Assembly (NCBI GenBank): GCA_019095985.1
Contig: CM032662.1
Coordinates: forward strand, 4,549,791 to 4,613,790
Length of the DNA: 64,000 nt
Origin: Streblospio benedicti
Lineage: Eukaryota; Annelida; Polychaeta; Spionida; Spionidae
Reading direction: 5' to 3'
Part shown: in pieces, positions 47,106 to 59,756 of the stretch
Position numbering within the stretch: position 1 is the first letter of the stretch
How the letters are laid out: each line of letters begins with the position of its first letter
The notes under the pieces: generated by a model
What the model saw: the letters and a program-made list of their open reading frames with translations, nothing else
Told to the model about the DNA's origin: nothing
Database searches by the model: none
Translations under genes and position numbers: made by a program

Positions 47106-48089
47106 CATAGTAGGTAATAGGTTAGTATATAAGATCATATAACTTAAAGGTACATTCTTCTATTTTAGCATAATATGAATAGGCATTGCCTAAAACAAGC
47201 CACAGCTAGTGATTTCAAAACGTAAAAAAATGAAGCTATATCTGTTTAAATGTGTATTTAGTATTTACATGGTAAAACAACTGACTAATCAAATGATTTG
47301 TGATATTTTATTGTTAAAAATATATTATCTATTCTTCTACGTAACAAAAGAAAATGTCAAATAGATAAGTAGAATGAATTAGAAGTAAAAATGTAGAAAA
47401 TTATATACGTATAAAATGAACATTTTAAAACATAAAAATAGATGTCTTATTTCTCGATGTACAACAACTGACTAGAAATATCACAGGTATAAAAAGAACA
47501 CAATGATTGCTATAATACTGAGAGAATATTAGAAAAATATATATCCTTAATCAATCTTGTATAAATGAAACTTATATTTTACATTTAGTTTTAAAGAAAG
47601 TCAAACAGTTCAATTTTCTTATTTCAAGTGGAACACAATTCCAATATTTTACACCACAATATTCAAAAGTTATGCTGACCATGGGATTTAACTTTAGGTA
47701 ACGTCTATGATAACTCCTTTCTTCTTGTATTGTGTGAATCACACACCAGCTATATATCAGCATTTGTAGGTCGCGGCCTTTTTATGTGTATTTTGCATGT
47801 TAAACATAAAGTCAAACATTCTATTCTATCATTAACACTTGAAGCGTTTGCTTTAACCATCCAACATTTTGAAAATCATCGGAGCAAAGGTGATGAATAC
47901 CATCATAGAATGAAATAAATCTGATCTAACTTGTTTTGTGTAACTTGAAATCTTGGCATTATTTTTTTTGGCACACCTCTAAACCAGCTGTTGACACCAT
48001 AATCAAAATTTGATTGCACTAATGTACTCTATGACTAACTCATGGCCTCTCAAGTTCTCGTCTTTAGTCTATTGCTTACTTTTTGTTTG
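47106..48089. other. AT-rich, no gene recognised
   Basis: No supported ORF; the ORFs at 47572-47763 and 47730-47918 lack recognisable domains. Confidence 0.4.
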
Positions 48090-48775
48090 AATGTAGAATA
48101 GAATGGAATAGAATAGAATAGCGCTTTATTGTAACCAAATCAACATACATGTGATATAGGCTTATGAAACAAAAAGCATATCATAACATATAAAACATTC
48201 TATATACAATTCTTATCATAAAAAACATCATAACTATGCTTCATCAGATTGGAATATCAGGGGTCTCAAAGTAAATATTTCTTAATAAACGTTGCTAACA
48301 TCTTTAAGATTGGGCCCTCTGAATTAAGCAAGAATATAAATTAATGTATGTTTCACTCTTGACTTGTCTTGAGTCAAGACTTGACTTTGCACAAATTCAT
48401 GTACATACATACATGTAGATACATGAATACATGATCCTCTTCAGTCTGTCGTAGGTCAGAAACCGGTACTAAATGCCATGCATGCAGTAGAATATGGAGG
48501 AGTCAGTCAGATACTTTAAGTTGGACCAATCCTTATTAAGTTTGTTTTGCAATGCATTCAATGTTTTACACAACACTACATCTTCAGTGAGGCTGCTCCA
48601 CCAGTTAACAAGCCTACTGGAAAAGAAAGTTATGTTTTGACATCTCTTTTTAGCTATTTTATAACTTAACTGTGGCCTCTGTTACTGCCTCGTTCCACCT
48701 CAAATGGATAGGTGGGGAACCTTGTAAAACCACGTGTATTTGAAAACTTTGATTATGTCCCCTTTTAAGTAATAC
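48090..48775 (-). mobile_element. CR1/L2-group LINE 3' end with (ATTCT)n tail
   Basis: The minus strand from 48775 reads LKGDIIKVFKYTRGF, then (with frame changes) SNRGHS, NWWSSLTEDVV and KTLNALQNKLNKDW, the conserved ORF2 C-terminus of this group. It is followed by a 3' UTR and the terminus AATAAAGCGCTATTCTATTC with a pentanucleotide tail at 48095-48121. 5'-truncated and decayed. Confidence 0.75.
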
Positions 48776-49568
48776 AGTAGAACCTCGTTATCTCAATACA
48801 GTGAATGTCCTCAACAACGGAAGACTGAACAATAGAAAAACTGAAGAATGGAAACTTTTTTCATGCTTAGCTATAAATAATGTATGTAAATTGTGTAGTA
48901 AACAACAGAAATCCTCTACAATGGAATAGTGCTGACAATTTATTACAACTTTTATTATCAATTATCTTTGTTGAAATAAGAACCTTATAAAAATCTTTAC
49001 ATTTTTTTTTTTTCTTTTTGTGAAATTGAAATGCTTTTTTATATGAGAAATGATCAATTGATGATCAATAAGTGGGCCAATGACCTGGTGTAAACTATAA
49101 AGTTGTGAGAGCAAGACTTGGATCATGACTATAAACCAGCAGATTCACAATGGAAGGATTTGTGATGTTGGGTTTGTTGTTGAGGACAGTCACTGTGCTG
49201 CTTATCTTAACTGTCAAGATTCATAAGATTCATAACCAGAAGGTGTTGAGACCCAGTCAGTTCTGGAGTTGCATGTTGAGCAAACTCATCCCTAACTGGT
49301 TGCCCCCTCGAGGGGGATCTAAGGCTATAATTTAGTATGGGTGTGCCATTTTGACTTCGGGAATAGCACCGATAAATATAGTAAGATTTGCAAAAAGTAT
49401 ACCCAAAAATAAAGTAAAATTCGTTCAAAGTATACCTATGAATATACTTAACCCAAAGCTCATCCATAACATACTACATAAATACACAATGCACTCATGG
49501 TTTCCGTGCAGTACATCGGTTTGCATTGTGACTGGGCTTTTGCACTTCGCAGACTGGTGTCCAGAGGA
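48776..49568. other. Pogo-like terminal repeat remnant and unassigned DNA
   Basis: ACAGTAGAACCTCGTTATCTC at 48775-48795 matches the ends of pogo/Tigger-like Tc1-mariner elements. The partner end is not clear. The rest (including the open stretch at 49150-49335) shows no recognised feature. Confidence 0.4.
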
Positions 49569-52500
49569 TTTTCACTGAAGCGTGTTTTTGTTGAAAGTAT
49601 GATGTTTTATGATTGATTATGGTTCTATGGGGTGTCCTGAGCAAAAATCAGCCGGGTGCCACTTTGGCACCTTTGAGCAATTTTTTTTACGGGGAAAAAC
49701 AAAATGGCCGCCCGAGCCATCATGGTGATACCAAACAAGCCCATTCTTCCTTATCATTTGTCATAGAAGGTTGATTTTAGTGTCTTTAAGTATGTTTAGA
49801 ATGGCAAGGAATTCATTTGTACACTTAAATTTTACATAGAAATAATGTCAAACAAGAAATATAGTACTTTATGACAAAATAAACCTAAAAATAGACAAAA
49901 TGCATCAAGAGACTTTATAATATTAAAAATAAATATATAATAACAAGTTATGAATACCTTTACATGATTCACAACACAATAGACCACTTATCAGGTACAA
50001 TCCTGGATTAATTTTGCCAAAGATTGCTGTTGACAAACTCAACTAAATTGTCACATTTATAAAAATGTATAGCTTTGTTTATAACAAAGATGCGTCATAA
50101 ATGCGATTTATATTATTTCTACAAAAATTCGTACACAATATAAATCTAGAATGTAATTCTGTAAATTCTATAAACCTAATGCAAACAAATACCATATATG
50201 TTGAACCCTTTAAACATCTTCCACCGCAGATTCATCATCAGAAGATGTTGTATTTCTTGCATGTTGATTATTACAACTGTTTGTTGCATGCCGATTGCAG
50301 AACATTGAACATGACATTTGAGCAACAACACAGCTGTAGTTGCCTGTGAAATATGGTTGTGATGAAGAGCAGCCACATTTGATCATCTGTAGCACCTCAA
50401 AAGGAACAGGTGACACATCATCAGGTAGCATTACTGGCAACAAATTACCATCATTTGCAGTCCATCCATAACGAACAGAATCAGCTGATACAGGTGGTGC
50501 ACTTGAGAGTGCTGCCTTCCATATCATAGTCTGATAGTGAGCTCTATAGACATGCTGAGTGAAAGCATCTGAAGTGGGTGGCAGAGATTTTAATTTGGGA
50601 GCACTGGTAACCTTAGTGTTTGACATCTTTGCTGACTAAACAGCATACCGTATCTCTGATAAGTCACATATCTTGACCCATAACATGTTGATATGAATGA
50701 TGTAGCTTCAGATACAACTTCATCCATGTCCACATCCTCCATTCCTAACAATTGTAGTGAGATTCCACTACCATCTCATTTTAAAATTGTTGCCTTGCCA
50801 ATGCCATACAGATATGAAGTAGTATCACAACCACTCAATGCATGTGCTGTTGGAAGAGAATCAGTAATGTCCTTGTGCTTGTGTGCTGTAGACGTAATGA
50901 TGCCCTCAAAACTGGAGAGCAGCAGATGAAAATATATGAATCAGAATGGCCTGATAGTTTTCATAGAAATCTAAAGAAAACCGTTACTACAATGTCCTTA
51001 TGCAGGAAAGCCATTAAGATCAAAGATGCACCTGTTTATGACACTGAGCTTATATATACACTAGAGTAATTGGTATTCAGCAATCACAAGATCTGAATAT
51101 CAAATAGAGTTTCTAACATATGAACCATCTACTGTTCCGCCAGCACTCTTTGATGAGCATGGGGATATGAGATCGCAATCCAAGGCGGTGTTAAAGAATA
51201 AGATGCAGATCGAGCTATCAAAACGGCATATTTATCCCCCCAGAGGCCATCATCATTGATAGTTGTGCATTGTTGTGGAGTGTCCATTGCCCATCAATTG
51301 GCTGTGTAGAAGATTTTCTGAGGAACATCATGGGCCGCCGTAATCCCTATCTTCATAAATGTTGTGTGTACCTAATATGTTATAGATATCTGCCAACAAG
51401 TACTAGCAAGGACTAGGTCAAACCGTGCAGGTAAACATTCTAGCCCTAAGCATGTTCTGACGTTGCACACGCCTTTGCCAGCACAAAAGTTGTCTTAAAT
51501 GTCACATACAATAAACCCAACTAATAACATTGCTAATACAATATCTCGTTGAACATCTGGTAGGGAATGATAATGTTGAGATGCTGTGTTGTTGCTCAAA
51601 TGTCATGTTCAATGTTCTGCAATTGTCATGCTACAAACAGCTGTAACAATCAACATACAAGAAATACAGCATCATATGATGATCCACACAAAGCTCATGA
51701 ACATCCTAAAGCAACAGATATGGATGGTAAAGATATCGGATTGATCCAAAACCTGTACTGGAACCAAATTGTAGCAGTAAGATTGGAAGACGGAAACTCA
51801 GAGGAATTTGACATCAAAAGAGGCGTCAGACAGGGATGCATACTGTCGCCAAAATTATTCAAGCTGTATGCAGAGATGATTTTCAAAAGGGTGGAGCACC
51901 TGAAAGGAATTAACATTGTTGGGAAAAACATAAACAATCTGAGATCTGCAGATGACACAGTACTGATGGCTGAAACACAGGATGATCTACAGAAGATAGT
52001 AGATGCAGTGGTCGAGATCAGTGCTGGGTACGGTCTAAGGATGAATGTGAAAAAGACAAAAGTAATGCTGGTAAAAAGAGGGACAGAAAAGAACTGTGTC
52101 AAGATTAATGGTGAAGAGCTGGAGCGGATAGGAAAATTCAAATATCTAGGCCAACAAATTACTGAAGATGGAACATGTGAAGTAGAAGTGAAAATGGCAT
52201 ATAGAGATAGCAAGGTCCAGCTTCATAAAGATGGGAGACGTCCTGGCAAGTAGAAAGCTGAGGTTAAAAACAAGAAAGAGACTAGTGAGATTCTATGTGC
52301 TGTCCACATTACTCTATGCAGCAGAGACCCGGACCATAAATAAATAAAATAGAATCAATGCTTTTGAAATGTGGCTATTCCGCAAAATGCTCCGCATTTC
52401 CTATCAGGATCACATCACAAATGAAGAGGTGCTGATAAGAGTACAAGAAAAGAGAACCCTGCTGCAAACCATCAAGAAGCGTAAATGTACTTTCTTTGGC

Positions 52501-53417
52501 CATGTAATCAGGAATGATGGTCTACAACGACAACTACTATACTGGAGGGATGAGTGGAAGGTGCCTGACCAAAGGGAATACTGAAGAGACAATGGACCAC
52601 AGACATTTTAGAGTGGCTAGGTGTCTGGTACGCGGGAAGCTGTAAAGACAGCTCAATGCAGAAGAAGTGGCAGACCATGACATTCAAAGTCCGGGAGAAC
52701 ATGGAACCCACTAGATACTAGATAGATATGATGATGAATCTGAGGTGGAAGATGTTTAAAGGGTTCAACATGTATTTCAACATATATGGTATTTGTTTGC
52801 ATTAGGTTTATAGAATTTATAGAATTACATTGTACATTTATATTGGGTACGTGTTTTTTGCAGAAATAAGATAAACCACATTTACATGACGCATCTTTGT
52901 CAGTAACAAAGCTATACATTTTTATAAATGTGACAATTTAGTTGAGTTTGTCAACAGCAATCTTTGGCAAAATTAATCCAGGATTGTACCTGATAAGTGG
53001 TCTATTGTGTTGTGAATTATGTAAAGGTATTCATAACTTGTTATTATATATTCATTGTTAATATTATAAAGTCTCTTGATGCGTTTTGTCTATTTTTAGG
53101 TTTATTTTGTCATAAAGTGCTGTATTTATTGTTTGATATTATTTCTATGTAAAATTTAAGTGTACAAATGAATTCCTTGCCATTCAAAACATACTTAAAG
53201 ACACCAAAATCAACTTTCTATGACAAATAATAAGGAAGATATGGGCTTGTTTGGTATCACCATGATGGCTCGGGCGGCCATTTTTGTTTTTCCCGTAAAA
53301 AAAATTGCTCAAGGGTGCCAAAGTGGCACCCGGCTGATTTTTGCTCAGGACACCCCATAGAACCATAATCAATCATAAAACATCATACTTTCAATAAAAC
53401 ACGCTTCAGTGAAAATA
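49569..53417. mobile_element. Long-TIR foldback element, broken, with Cys-rich (CXC-like) protein remnants
   Basis: Inverted arms: left 49569 to about 50336; right about 51583-51695 plus 52722-53417, the right arm being split by an RTE-type LINE. Outer ends read ATTTTCACTGAAGCGTG and its complement. Coding remnants belong to a protein type common in invertebrate genomes but functionally undefined. Minus 50900-50640 has LPTAHALSGCDTTSY. Minus 50626-50210 has LPPTSDAFTQHVYRAHYQ and a C-terminal Cys-rich block (IKCGCSS...SCVVAQMSCSMFC) resembling a CXC motif. Plus 50920-51560 has DAPVYDTELIY and FDEHGDMR-type pieces, followed by the same Cys-rich end in the right arm. It therefore looks like an inverted dimer of one element with different internal losses. 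It is broken at many points. No capsid, envelope or transposase was recognised; the class is unknown. Confidence 0.6.
51695..52725 (+). mobile_element. RTE-type LINE insertion, 5'-truncated
   Basis: RT domain: LIQNLYWNQIVAVR, IKRGVRQGCILSPKLF, NNLRSADDTVLMAE (catalytic box with Ser for the usual Tyr), KFKYLGQQITEDG. After a frame change comes the typical C-terminus MLRISYQDHITNEEVL and FFGHVIRNDG. Its 3' end is a short ATG-rich tail (ATATGATGATGA at about 52716). The same ATATGATGAT word precedes the 5' junction, so it landed in the ATGATGAT of the right arm. The open stretch at 51567-52253 joins the arm's Cys-rich end to the RT by chance. It is younger than the foldback element it interrupts. 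Confidence 0.8.
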
Positions 53418-54569
53418 CCCCATTTGTCAACTGGACTATCTCCTGTTTATATGTATAGTCTTTCTTATCCATTCAATAAATATAAAATTTGAAATCTCTA
53501 AATAATTATACTGTGTAGCGTGTATTGTGTTGAAACGGATAGGGAATCGTCACATTATTTCATGTTATTATATGGTGTAAGATATTATTTCATTTTTTTT
53601 TACCACAAATCAACTTTCGCACTTGGCCCCTTCAGGTCCACACTAAAAGGAAAAAAAAATCACGCTAAATACCAAACTGTTTAATTAAATACTTAGCCAC
53701 ATAAACAATCAAATAACTACAGGAAAATTAATATTCAACATACACGTCAGTTTTTTCCAGTCGTATTCTTGATAGTTGAACCTTTTTCTTATGAATTCTT
53801 TAGAATGTGATACAATAAAATGAAAATACGTGAACATACAAAGTACATGCATGAACTATTGCAATAAACAGATACTCTTAAAGATAACAACGAAACTTGA
53901 CTGCACCCCTGGGGCCACTGCACCGACATCGTTGTCAGTACGTAGCGCACTCGTCAATGGCTTCTCGCACCACTATCTTCGACTACTAAGACCGCAACTG
54001 CTACCTACTGATAGCTAATAAAAATGACCACATCTCTTGATTTAGCATACTGACCAAAGTTTAATCCAGCCATAAACTGCGCATCACGTGACCTAACCCA
54101 CCTGCAGCTGATTTACGTCAAGCGCTCTCGGCTCAAATGTTGATGTACATAACGACCTCTTGTGGCGTATTGTTTTGTAACCACGTGCGTCTTCCCACGG
54201 CCCAGGATTACAGATACAAAGTGAATATTCTTCATGTAATGTATCAGTTGAAGGGAAAACTAGAACTACTTCCTGTTTATGTGTGCAAGACTGACCTCAT
54301 CAACAGTTATGCTAAAAATCAACCACAAGATAATGGTTTTATAAGTTCTTTGTGTCATTTGTAAAGAGCTGGAAACGTGTTCATTTTGTCGTAAATTTTG
54401 AATAGATTTTATTTAATTTTCTAATAGATGTACACTCTCTTCATGGAATGAAGGGAATCTGTATGTCACTTCCATTCATTTTTTATGTGTAAGTTGATTA
54501 TTTAGTAACAATTACAGAGTATACAATCTTCCCCACTCCTTACGGGTGCTTCTACGAACGTTTTCTCTA
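53418..54569. other. No gene recognised; possible promoter-type words at 54080-54130
   Basis: TCACGTGACC (E-box) near 54085 and ATTTACGTCA (CRE-like) near 54112 lie in a slightly GC-richer stretch. No first exon could be supported. Confidence 0.35.
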
Positions 54570-55888
54570 TCAAAACATGATGTTTTAAAGATAAATTATA
54601 AAGCAACAAATCTTCAAGTTTAAACAAATGCCCCCAAAGAGACAAACAAATAACCTTGAAGAATTGGTCAATGAAAAGCGGTCATCACATGCACTTGTAC
54701 GGAAGCTGCCCATCTGCCTCAATGTTATCTAAACATAAATATACACATGCATAAGTCCAAGAAATGCCCTTCACCGGCGCTGAAACTATCACCGTCTCCA
54801 CGCACGTCATAAAACACTGGCCACGGTGAGTAACTGCGCTCTGAGCTGAGCCATGACAGCAACAGGGCAGCCCGCATGTCCGCCCCATCACCCCATCTTC
54901 ACGCATAGATTACTTCAATGAAAACTCATCCAATACGTTTCCCATGCGTACAGGTAGTGTAAGGAGAGAGCAACACTGAGTTATTTACTTACGGTTCTTG
55001 TCATGAAAATTGCTGTTATCATTAAGCAATGTTTGTTTTTATGTTTTTAAGACAAGGTCCCCGCAGTTTTGAACCTTCTACAATCTCCTTGCGTATAATG
55101 AAACATTAGTGCTATGGTGCTCAAATTTGCATGGGCTTGTAGTGCAATAGTGTAATTTTCTTACATGTTAAAATAATAATGCTACCTTTATACGAAAATC
55201 CAATCACGGGTATATCACGGTTCCAACACGGGTAGGGTCATAAATCCTAGAACCGTGACCAAACCGTACCAGTACCTGAATCGTAACCGTATAGTTTGTG
55301 AAAAAGGCGACGAGTACCCGTAGACTTTTGAGTTGGGGTACCTGTACCCGAACTGAACCGACCCGTTACAGATATAATGGGGTGTGATTGAAATTTATCA
55401 ACCGTGTGAACATCAGCCCCATGCTGCAGTAGAACTGGCATTAGCTCCTATCTTTCCTCCCTCACTGCCTCATGGAGCGCTGTGTCACCATCTTCATCTT
55501 AAGTATAACCGGTGCCAGCTTTCAGCTTTTCTTTTTCACCGCCCAATGGAGCACCGTGTCAACATCTTTATTCTGCACGTTGATGTTGTGAGGAGAAATC
55601 CGCCGGCTGATGATGTGCAGCACCATCTAATGGGGTTTCTTGACGCTCATTACCCACGCTGACTGTAAATGACACCTGCCCCATGGTGCAGTAGAACTGG
55701 CACCAACTCCCATCTTCCTGACACGTGACGCACTGTGTCCTTAACTCCATTCAGCGAAAAGTTGCATCGTGGGAAACTCCCTTTAGAAGAACCAGTTTAT
55801 CTTCTCCGAGGATTTATTTATTTGAATTTTGCTTCTTCCATCTCTCTGAGTTGTTACCAATTAAAGATACAAGCGAAAATCGTTGATC
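54570..55888 (-). repeat. Dispersed repeat with ankyrin-repeat remnants, copy 2
   Basis: Reverse complement of 4300-5080, with about 500 extra bases at roughly 54985-55550 holding a further ankyrin-type unit. Minus strand near 55500-55390 reads DEDGDTALHEAVREER, one stop, then MPVLLQHGADVHTVDKF, a clear ankyrin repeat. A second, more decayed unit is at 55750-55570. The right end runs into the assembly gap. Confidence 0.75.
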
Positions 55889-55988
55889 NNNNNNNNNNNN
55901 NNNNNNNNNNNNNNNNNNNNNNNNNNNNNNNNNNNNNNNNNNNNNNNNNNNNNNNNNNNNNNNNNNNNNNNNNNNNNNNNNNNNNNNN
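55889..55988. other. Assembly gap (100 N)
   Basis: Exactly 100 N. The flanking ankyrin-type repeat breaks off here, suggesting that repeats caused the gap. Confidence 0.99.
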
Positions 55989-56149
55989 GCTATATGACCC
56001 CTCAGTACATGTGGTAAATAGTAATCTTTGAAGGCAATCACCTAAGATTTTGCAAACGATCTGATTCTTGCGAAATGGCACTTGTCTTTAGCCGGTATGT
56101 CTAATAGTCACATGATGTATTTTACCCAGAATTATACCTGATTTTCATG

Positions 56150-57438
56150 GAATGAATAATAGAGTCAGATTTATCATAAACAGGGAATGTATTGGCCAAA
56201 AGTACCTATTCGCTATTAAGGAATTTATGTTCAAAATGACTAAATGCTACAAAAAGAATTGGGATGAAAAAATAGAAAGTATGCAAAAATTAATTGATTG
56301 TTGGCGAACGAGAAAATTGACTATACAGGGAAAAATTATTATTCTAAAGACACTCGTGCTGCCAAAAATTATTTATTCTGTATCACTTTTACCAACGCCT
56401 GATAATCTTATTCCAAGGCTTAATAGAATGTTTTATCGTTTTATATGGGGAGTTAAAGATAAAATAAAAAGAAGAAATATGATCAACAGCTTTGCTAATG
56501 GAGGTTTCAATATGATAGATTTAGAAAGCCATTTCTTAGCTTTAAAGGCTGCTTGGTTTCCAAGACTCAATGATAATAGTGATACATGGTCATTTATCCC
56601 AAAGAATTATATAATTAGATGTTTAACAAAATTGTATCCTAAAATGTCATTCCATAGTAGCTCTGACATGCCAATAATTAAAAAACTTCCAAAGTTTTAT
56701 CAAGAAGTAGTAATAGGTTCATGCAGATCAAATAACATGGAAGAACCCCAGACAAAAAATGAGTTATATGATAACATAATATGGGGTAATTCTTTGTTTA
56801 AAGTCAACAATCAATGTATGTTTGATAAATATTTTATAGAATCTGGGTATATATACATTAAAGATGTACTAGATATTGATGGCACCATTAAAGACGATAT
56901 TTTTATAAATTTATCAAACAAACACAGTTATTATAGAACTTTTTATATGTTAAAGAGTTGTCTCAAACCATACAAAGAAAGAAGATTTTTAAACAAGTGT
57001 GGTGTAAGTCATGTAGATAAGGGAAAAGATAGATTTCAAAATGAAAAAGGAAAATGTAAAGATTTTTATAAGGTTCTTATTTTAAAAAAGATAATTGATA
57101 ATAAGAGTTGTAATAAATGGTCAGCACTATTTGATGAAGATATTACTAATGACCAATTTTACCTGAACAAAATGAAATGCATTTTTGATCCAAAGATAAA
57201 AGATCTTAACTGTAAGTTATATAATAACCTATTACCAACTATGTCCAATCTTTTTAGGTGGGGAAAAGCTGAATCCCCATACTGTATATATTGTAAGGAC
57301 GTAGATCACAATTCAATTCATTTACTCATCAGATGTGCTCATATAGAAAATATTTGGAATATATTTAGCCGTCTAGAAAAAAGAAATTTAACTTCCCAAG
57401 ATATACTTAAAATAGAATTTTGTATATGCATATTTTAA
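56150..57438 (+). mobile_element. L1/Tx1-like LINE, ORF2 C-terminal part
   Basis: A 428-residue open frame. Residues about 25-160 are the RT thumb and connection region of L1/Tx1 ORF2: MTKCYKKNWDEKIESMQKLI, RKLTIQGKIIILKTLVLPKI, MFYRFIWGVKDKIKRR, FANGGFNMIDLESHFLALKA. The C-terminal part has a Cys/His motif (CIYCKDVDHNSIHLLIRCAH), the zinc-knuckle-like end of such ORF2 proteins. Endonuclease and catalytic RT are absent, so it is 5'-truncated. The long uninterrupted frame suggests a fairly recent insertion. The same family's 3' end occurs inverted at 46640-47105. Confidence 0.85.
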
Positions 57439-58149
57439 ACATTTTATTGCAATTTTAGTACTGTATGGGAAGACTTAAACTGCATGTAGCAATGATGATT
57501 AGTATTTGTTTTAAATATCTCTTTGTTCTAGTTCTATGTTCTTTGTTATATGCCATAATTAGATAGTTTTTAGAATCTCAAGTATCAAGAAATCATATGT
57601 ATTTTTTAAATATCTCTTTTGCATAATGGGGGCGCTCCGCCTGCCTCCTATAACCTCCCCCCGCCTGGTGGCTCGCACATCTGAACCCCCTTACAAAAAA
57701 GCTGCTTATGCCCTTGTTATGATACCATTTATCAGCCCCAGGAGAGCATCTGACCACCATAAAAAAGGCAACTTCTCTATTAAGACACCTGCAGCCAACC
57801 CCCACAGGGTGGTTCTAATACAGGGGTTCCGCTGTATATTTAAGGTTGCAATTTTTATTGTCCATTTATTTTTAGCTTTGTATTATGATCAGTATCTAAG
57901 TGCCCGGTATATCCTTCCCTGGGTATGCTTTCATCTGTTTTGTTTTGGAATTTCAATATTTGACCAGTTATTGCCATAAATTAAACATGTAAATGTAGGT
58001 TAATTTGGTCCACCCCAAATACTGTGTCATTTGTGCTTGTAATCACCATGTGTGGCCAGTGTCGGAGAAATGTCAGTTTGATGAACATACTGGAATGGTC
58101 AGTTGCAAGAGTGACTGTCATCTACCACATGCCTCAATCATAGGTCACC
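57439..58149. other. Insertion-like DNA between LINE body and its shared 3' sequence
   Basis: In the copy at 46.6-47.1 kb the ORF2 tail and the GGAGGGCGGTGCATT block are about 80 bases apart; here they are about 700 apart. The extra DNA includes a GC-rich block and a repeat ending GGGGTTCCGCTGTAT (57745-57840), similar to pogo-like words elsewhere. Confidence 0.45.
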
Positions 58150-58380
58150 ATTGGAGGGCGGTGCATTGTGACTAGAAATTGTAAATGTTAACTCTGGTTG
58201 CAAACTTCCATAGGCAAGTAGGTTTTGATATACAAATATTATGATGAAACTAACAATTTTTTTGTTTATTTGAAATCACAATGATGTTTTGCAATTCTAT
58301 TTTCTAATTTAGCAAAGTAGTAAAATTAGAACTAAATTAGATAAAGTGTGATATTATAATAATTTTGATTTACTGAAACA
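58150..58380 (+). repeat. Probable LINE 3' UTR, matching 46640-46885 inverted
   Basis: GGAGGGCGGTGCATTGTGAC and the following roughly 220 AT-rich bases align with the reverse complement of 46640-46885. It ends about 130 bases before the zinc-finger exon. Confidence 0.65.
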
Positions 58381-58509
58381 GACATTGTTGATTGATATAT
58401 GAAGTTCATGTGGATTTCTGGTTGTGAACACCATGGGAAACATTTTATTCAACTTTCAAGGATAATTCATTGTTGTGATTTGTGTTATATAAATAATTAA
58501 ATAATTTAG

Positions 58510-59756
58510 TGGAACAGGAACTTGTGGACCACTCACATTTTAAAAATCAGATTGCAATGGCAAACCATAGTGATGAGAAACTTAAGTCTACAAAGTGTAA
58601 AAAATCATTCTGCCGAACTAACGCTCTGAAATCCCAGAAAGAAGGCCATAGTGGTGAGAAACCATATGAATGCACTGAATGTGGCAAAGGTTTTAGTGAT
58701 CGTAGCAACTTGACTAGACACATGAGAATTCACACAGGAGAGAAAGAATATCAGTGTTCAGTGTGTGAGAAATCATTCAGCCATAGTGGAAGTTTGAAAA
58801 TCCACATAAGAACTCACACTGGTGAGAAACCTTATGAGTGTAGTCAATGTGGCAAGTGTTTTAGTCGAAGGGACGCCTTGACCAGACACATGAGAATCCA
58901 CACTGGGGAAAAAGAACATCAGTGTACAGTGTGTGAGAAATCATTCACTCATAAGGGAGATCTGACAAGACATATGAGAATCCATACTGGTGCGAAACCT
59001 TATGAGTGTAGTCAATGTGGCAAGAGTTTTAATGAGAGTGGCGCCTTGACCACTCACATGAGAATCCACACTGGGGAGAAAGAACACCAGTGTACAGTGT
59101 GTGAGAAATATTTCTGTCAAAAGGGACATCTGACAAAACATATGAGAATCCACACCGGTGAGAAACCTTATGAGTGTAGTCAATGTGGCAAGCGTTTTAG
59201 TGACAGTGGCAACTTGACCAGCCACATGAGAATCCACACAGGAGAGAAAGAATATCAGTGCAGAGTGTGTGAGAAATCATTCAGCCATAGTGGATCTCTA
59301 ACAAGACATTTAAGAACTCACACTGGAGATAAACCATATGAATGTAGTCAATGTGGCAAGTGTTTTAGTGACAGTAGCCACTTGACCAGCCACATGAGAA
59401 TCCACACCGGAGAGAAAAAATATGAGTGTACAGTGTGTGAGAAATCATTCAGTCAAAGTGGACATCTGAAAACTCACATAAGAACTCACACTGGTAAAAA
59501 ACCTTATGGTTGTGGAGTTTGTGATAAAAGTTTCTCTGAAAGGGATGCTGTTGTTATTCATATGCGCACTCACACAGAAGAGAAACCATACAAGTGTGAT
59601 CAGTGTGGGAAATGTTTTGCTGAAAGTTCTAATCTGAAGATGCACAAGCGCACACACACTGGTGAAAAGCCATTTTACTGCCATATTTGTCACAAATCAT
59701 TTACACAAGGAAGCAACTTGAAAAAACACCATATGACTGTGCATGCCAAGAAGTGA
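58510..59756 (+). CDS. C2H2 zinc-finger protein, 13 fingers (terminal exon)
   Basis: The exon appears to begin after the acceptor AATAATTTAG at 58509, so an upstream coding exon is likely but was not found; the first in-frame ATG is at 58557. After a degenerate finger that lost its first Cys ([19 protein letters not shown]) come 13 complete CxxC-x12-HxxxH fingers joined by TGEKP-type linkers up to the end (last finger [16 protein letters not shown]). Fingers alternate between a YECSQCGK form and a QCTVCEK form, showing growth by duplication of a two-finger unit of 168 bases. Such proteins are nuclear and bind DNA in sequence-specific fashion. No SCAN, KRAB or BTB domain is visible. The host gene of this lineage-specific family cannot be named. 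Confidence 0.92.

Noticed and set aside
58941-59693. Minus ORFs inside the zinc-finger gene
   Set aside because: Antisense of the finger repeats.
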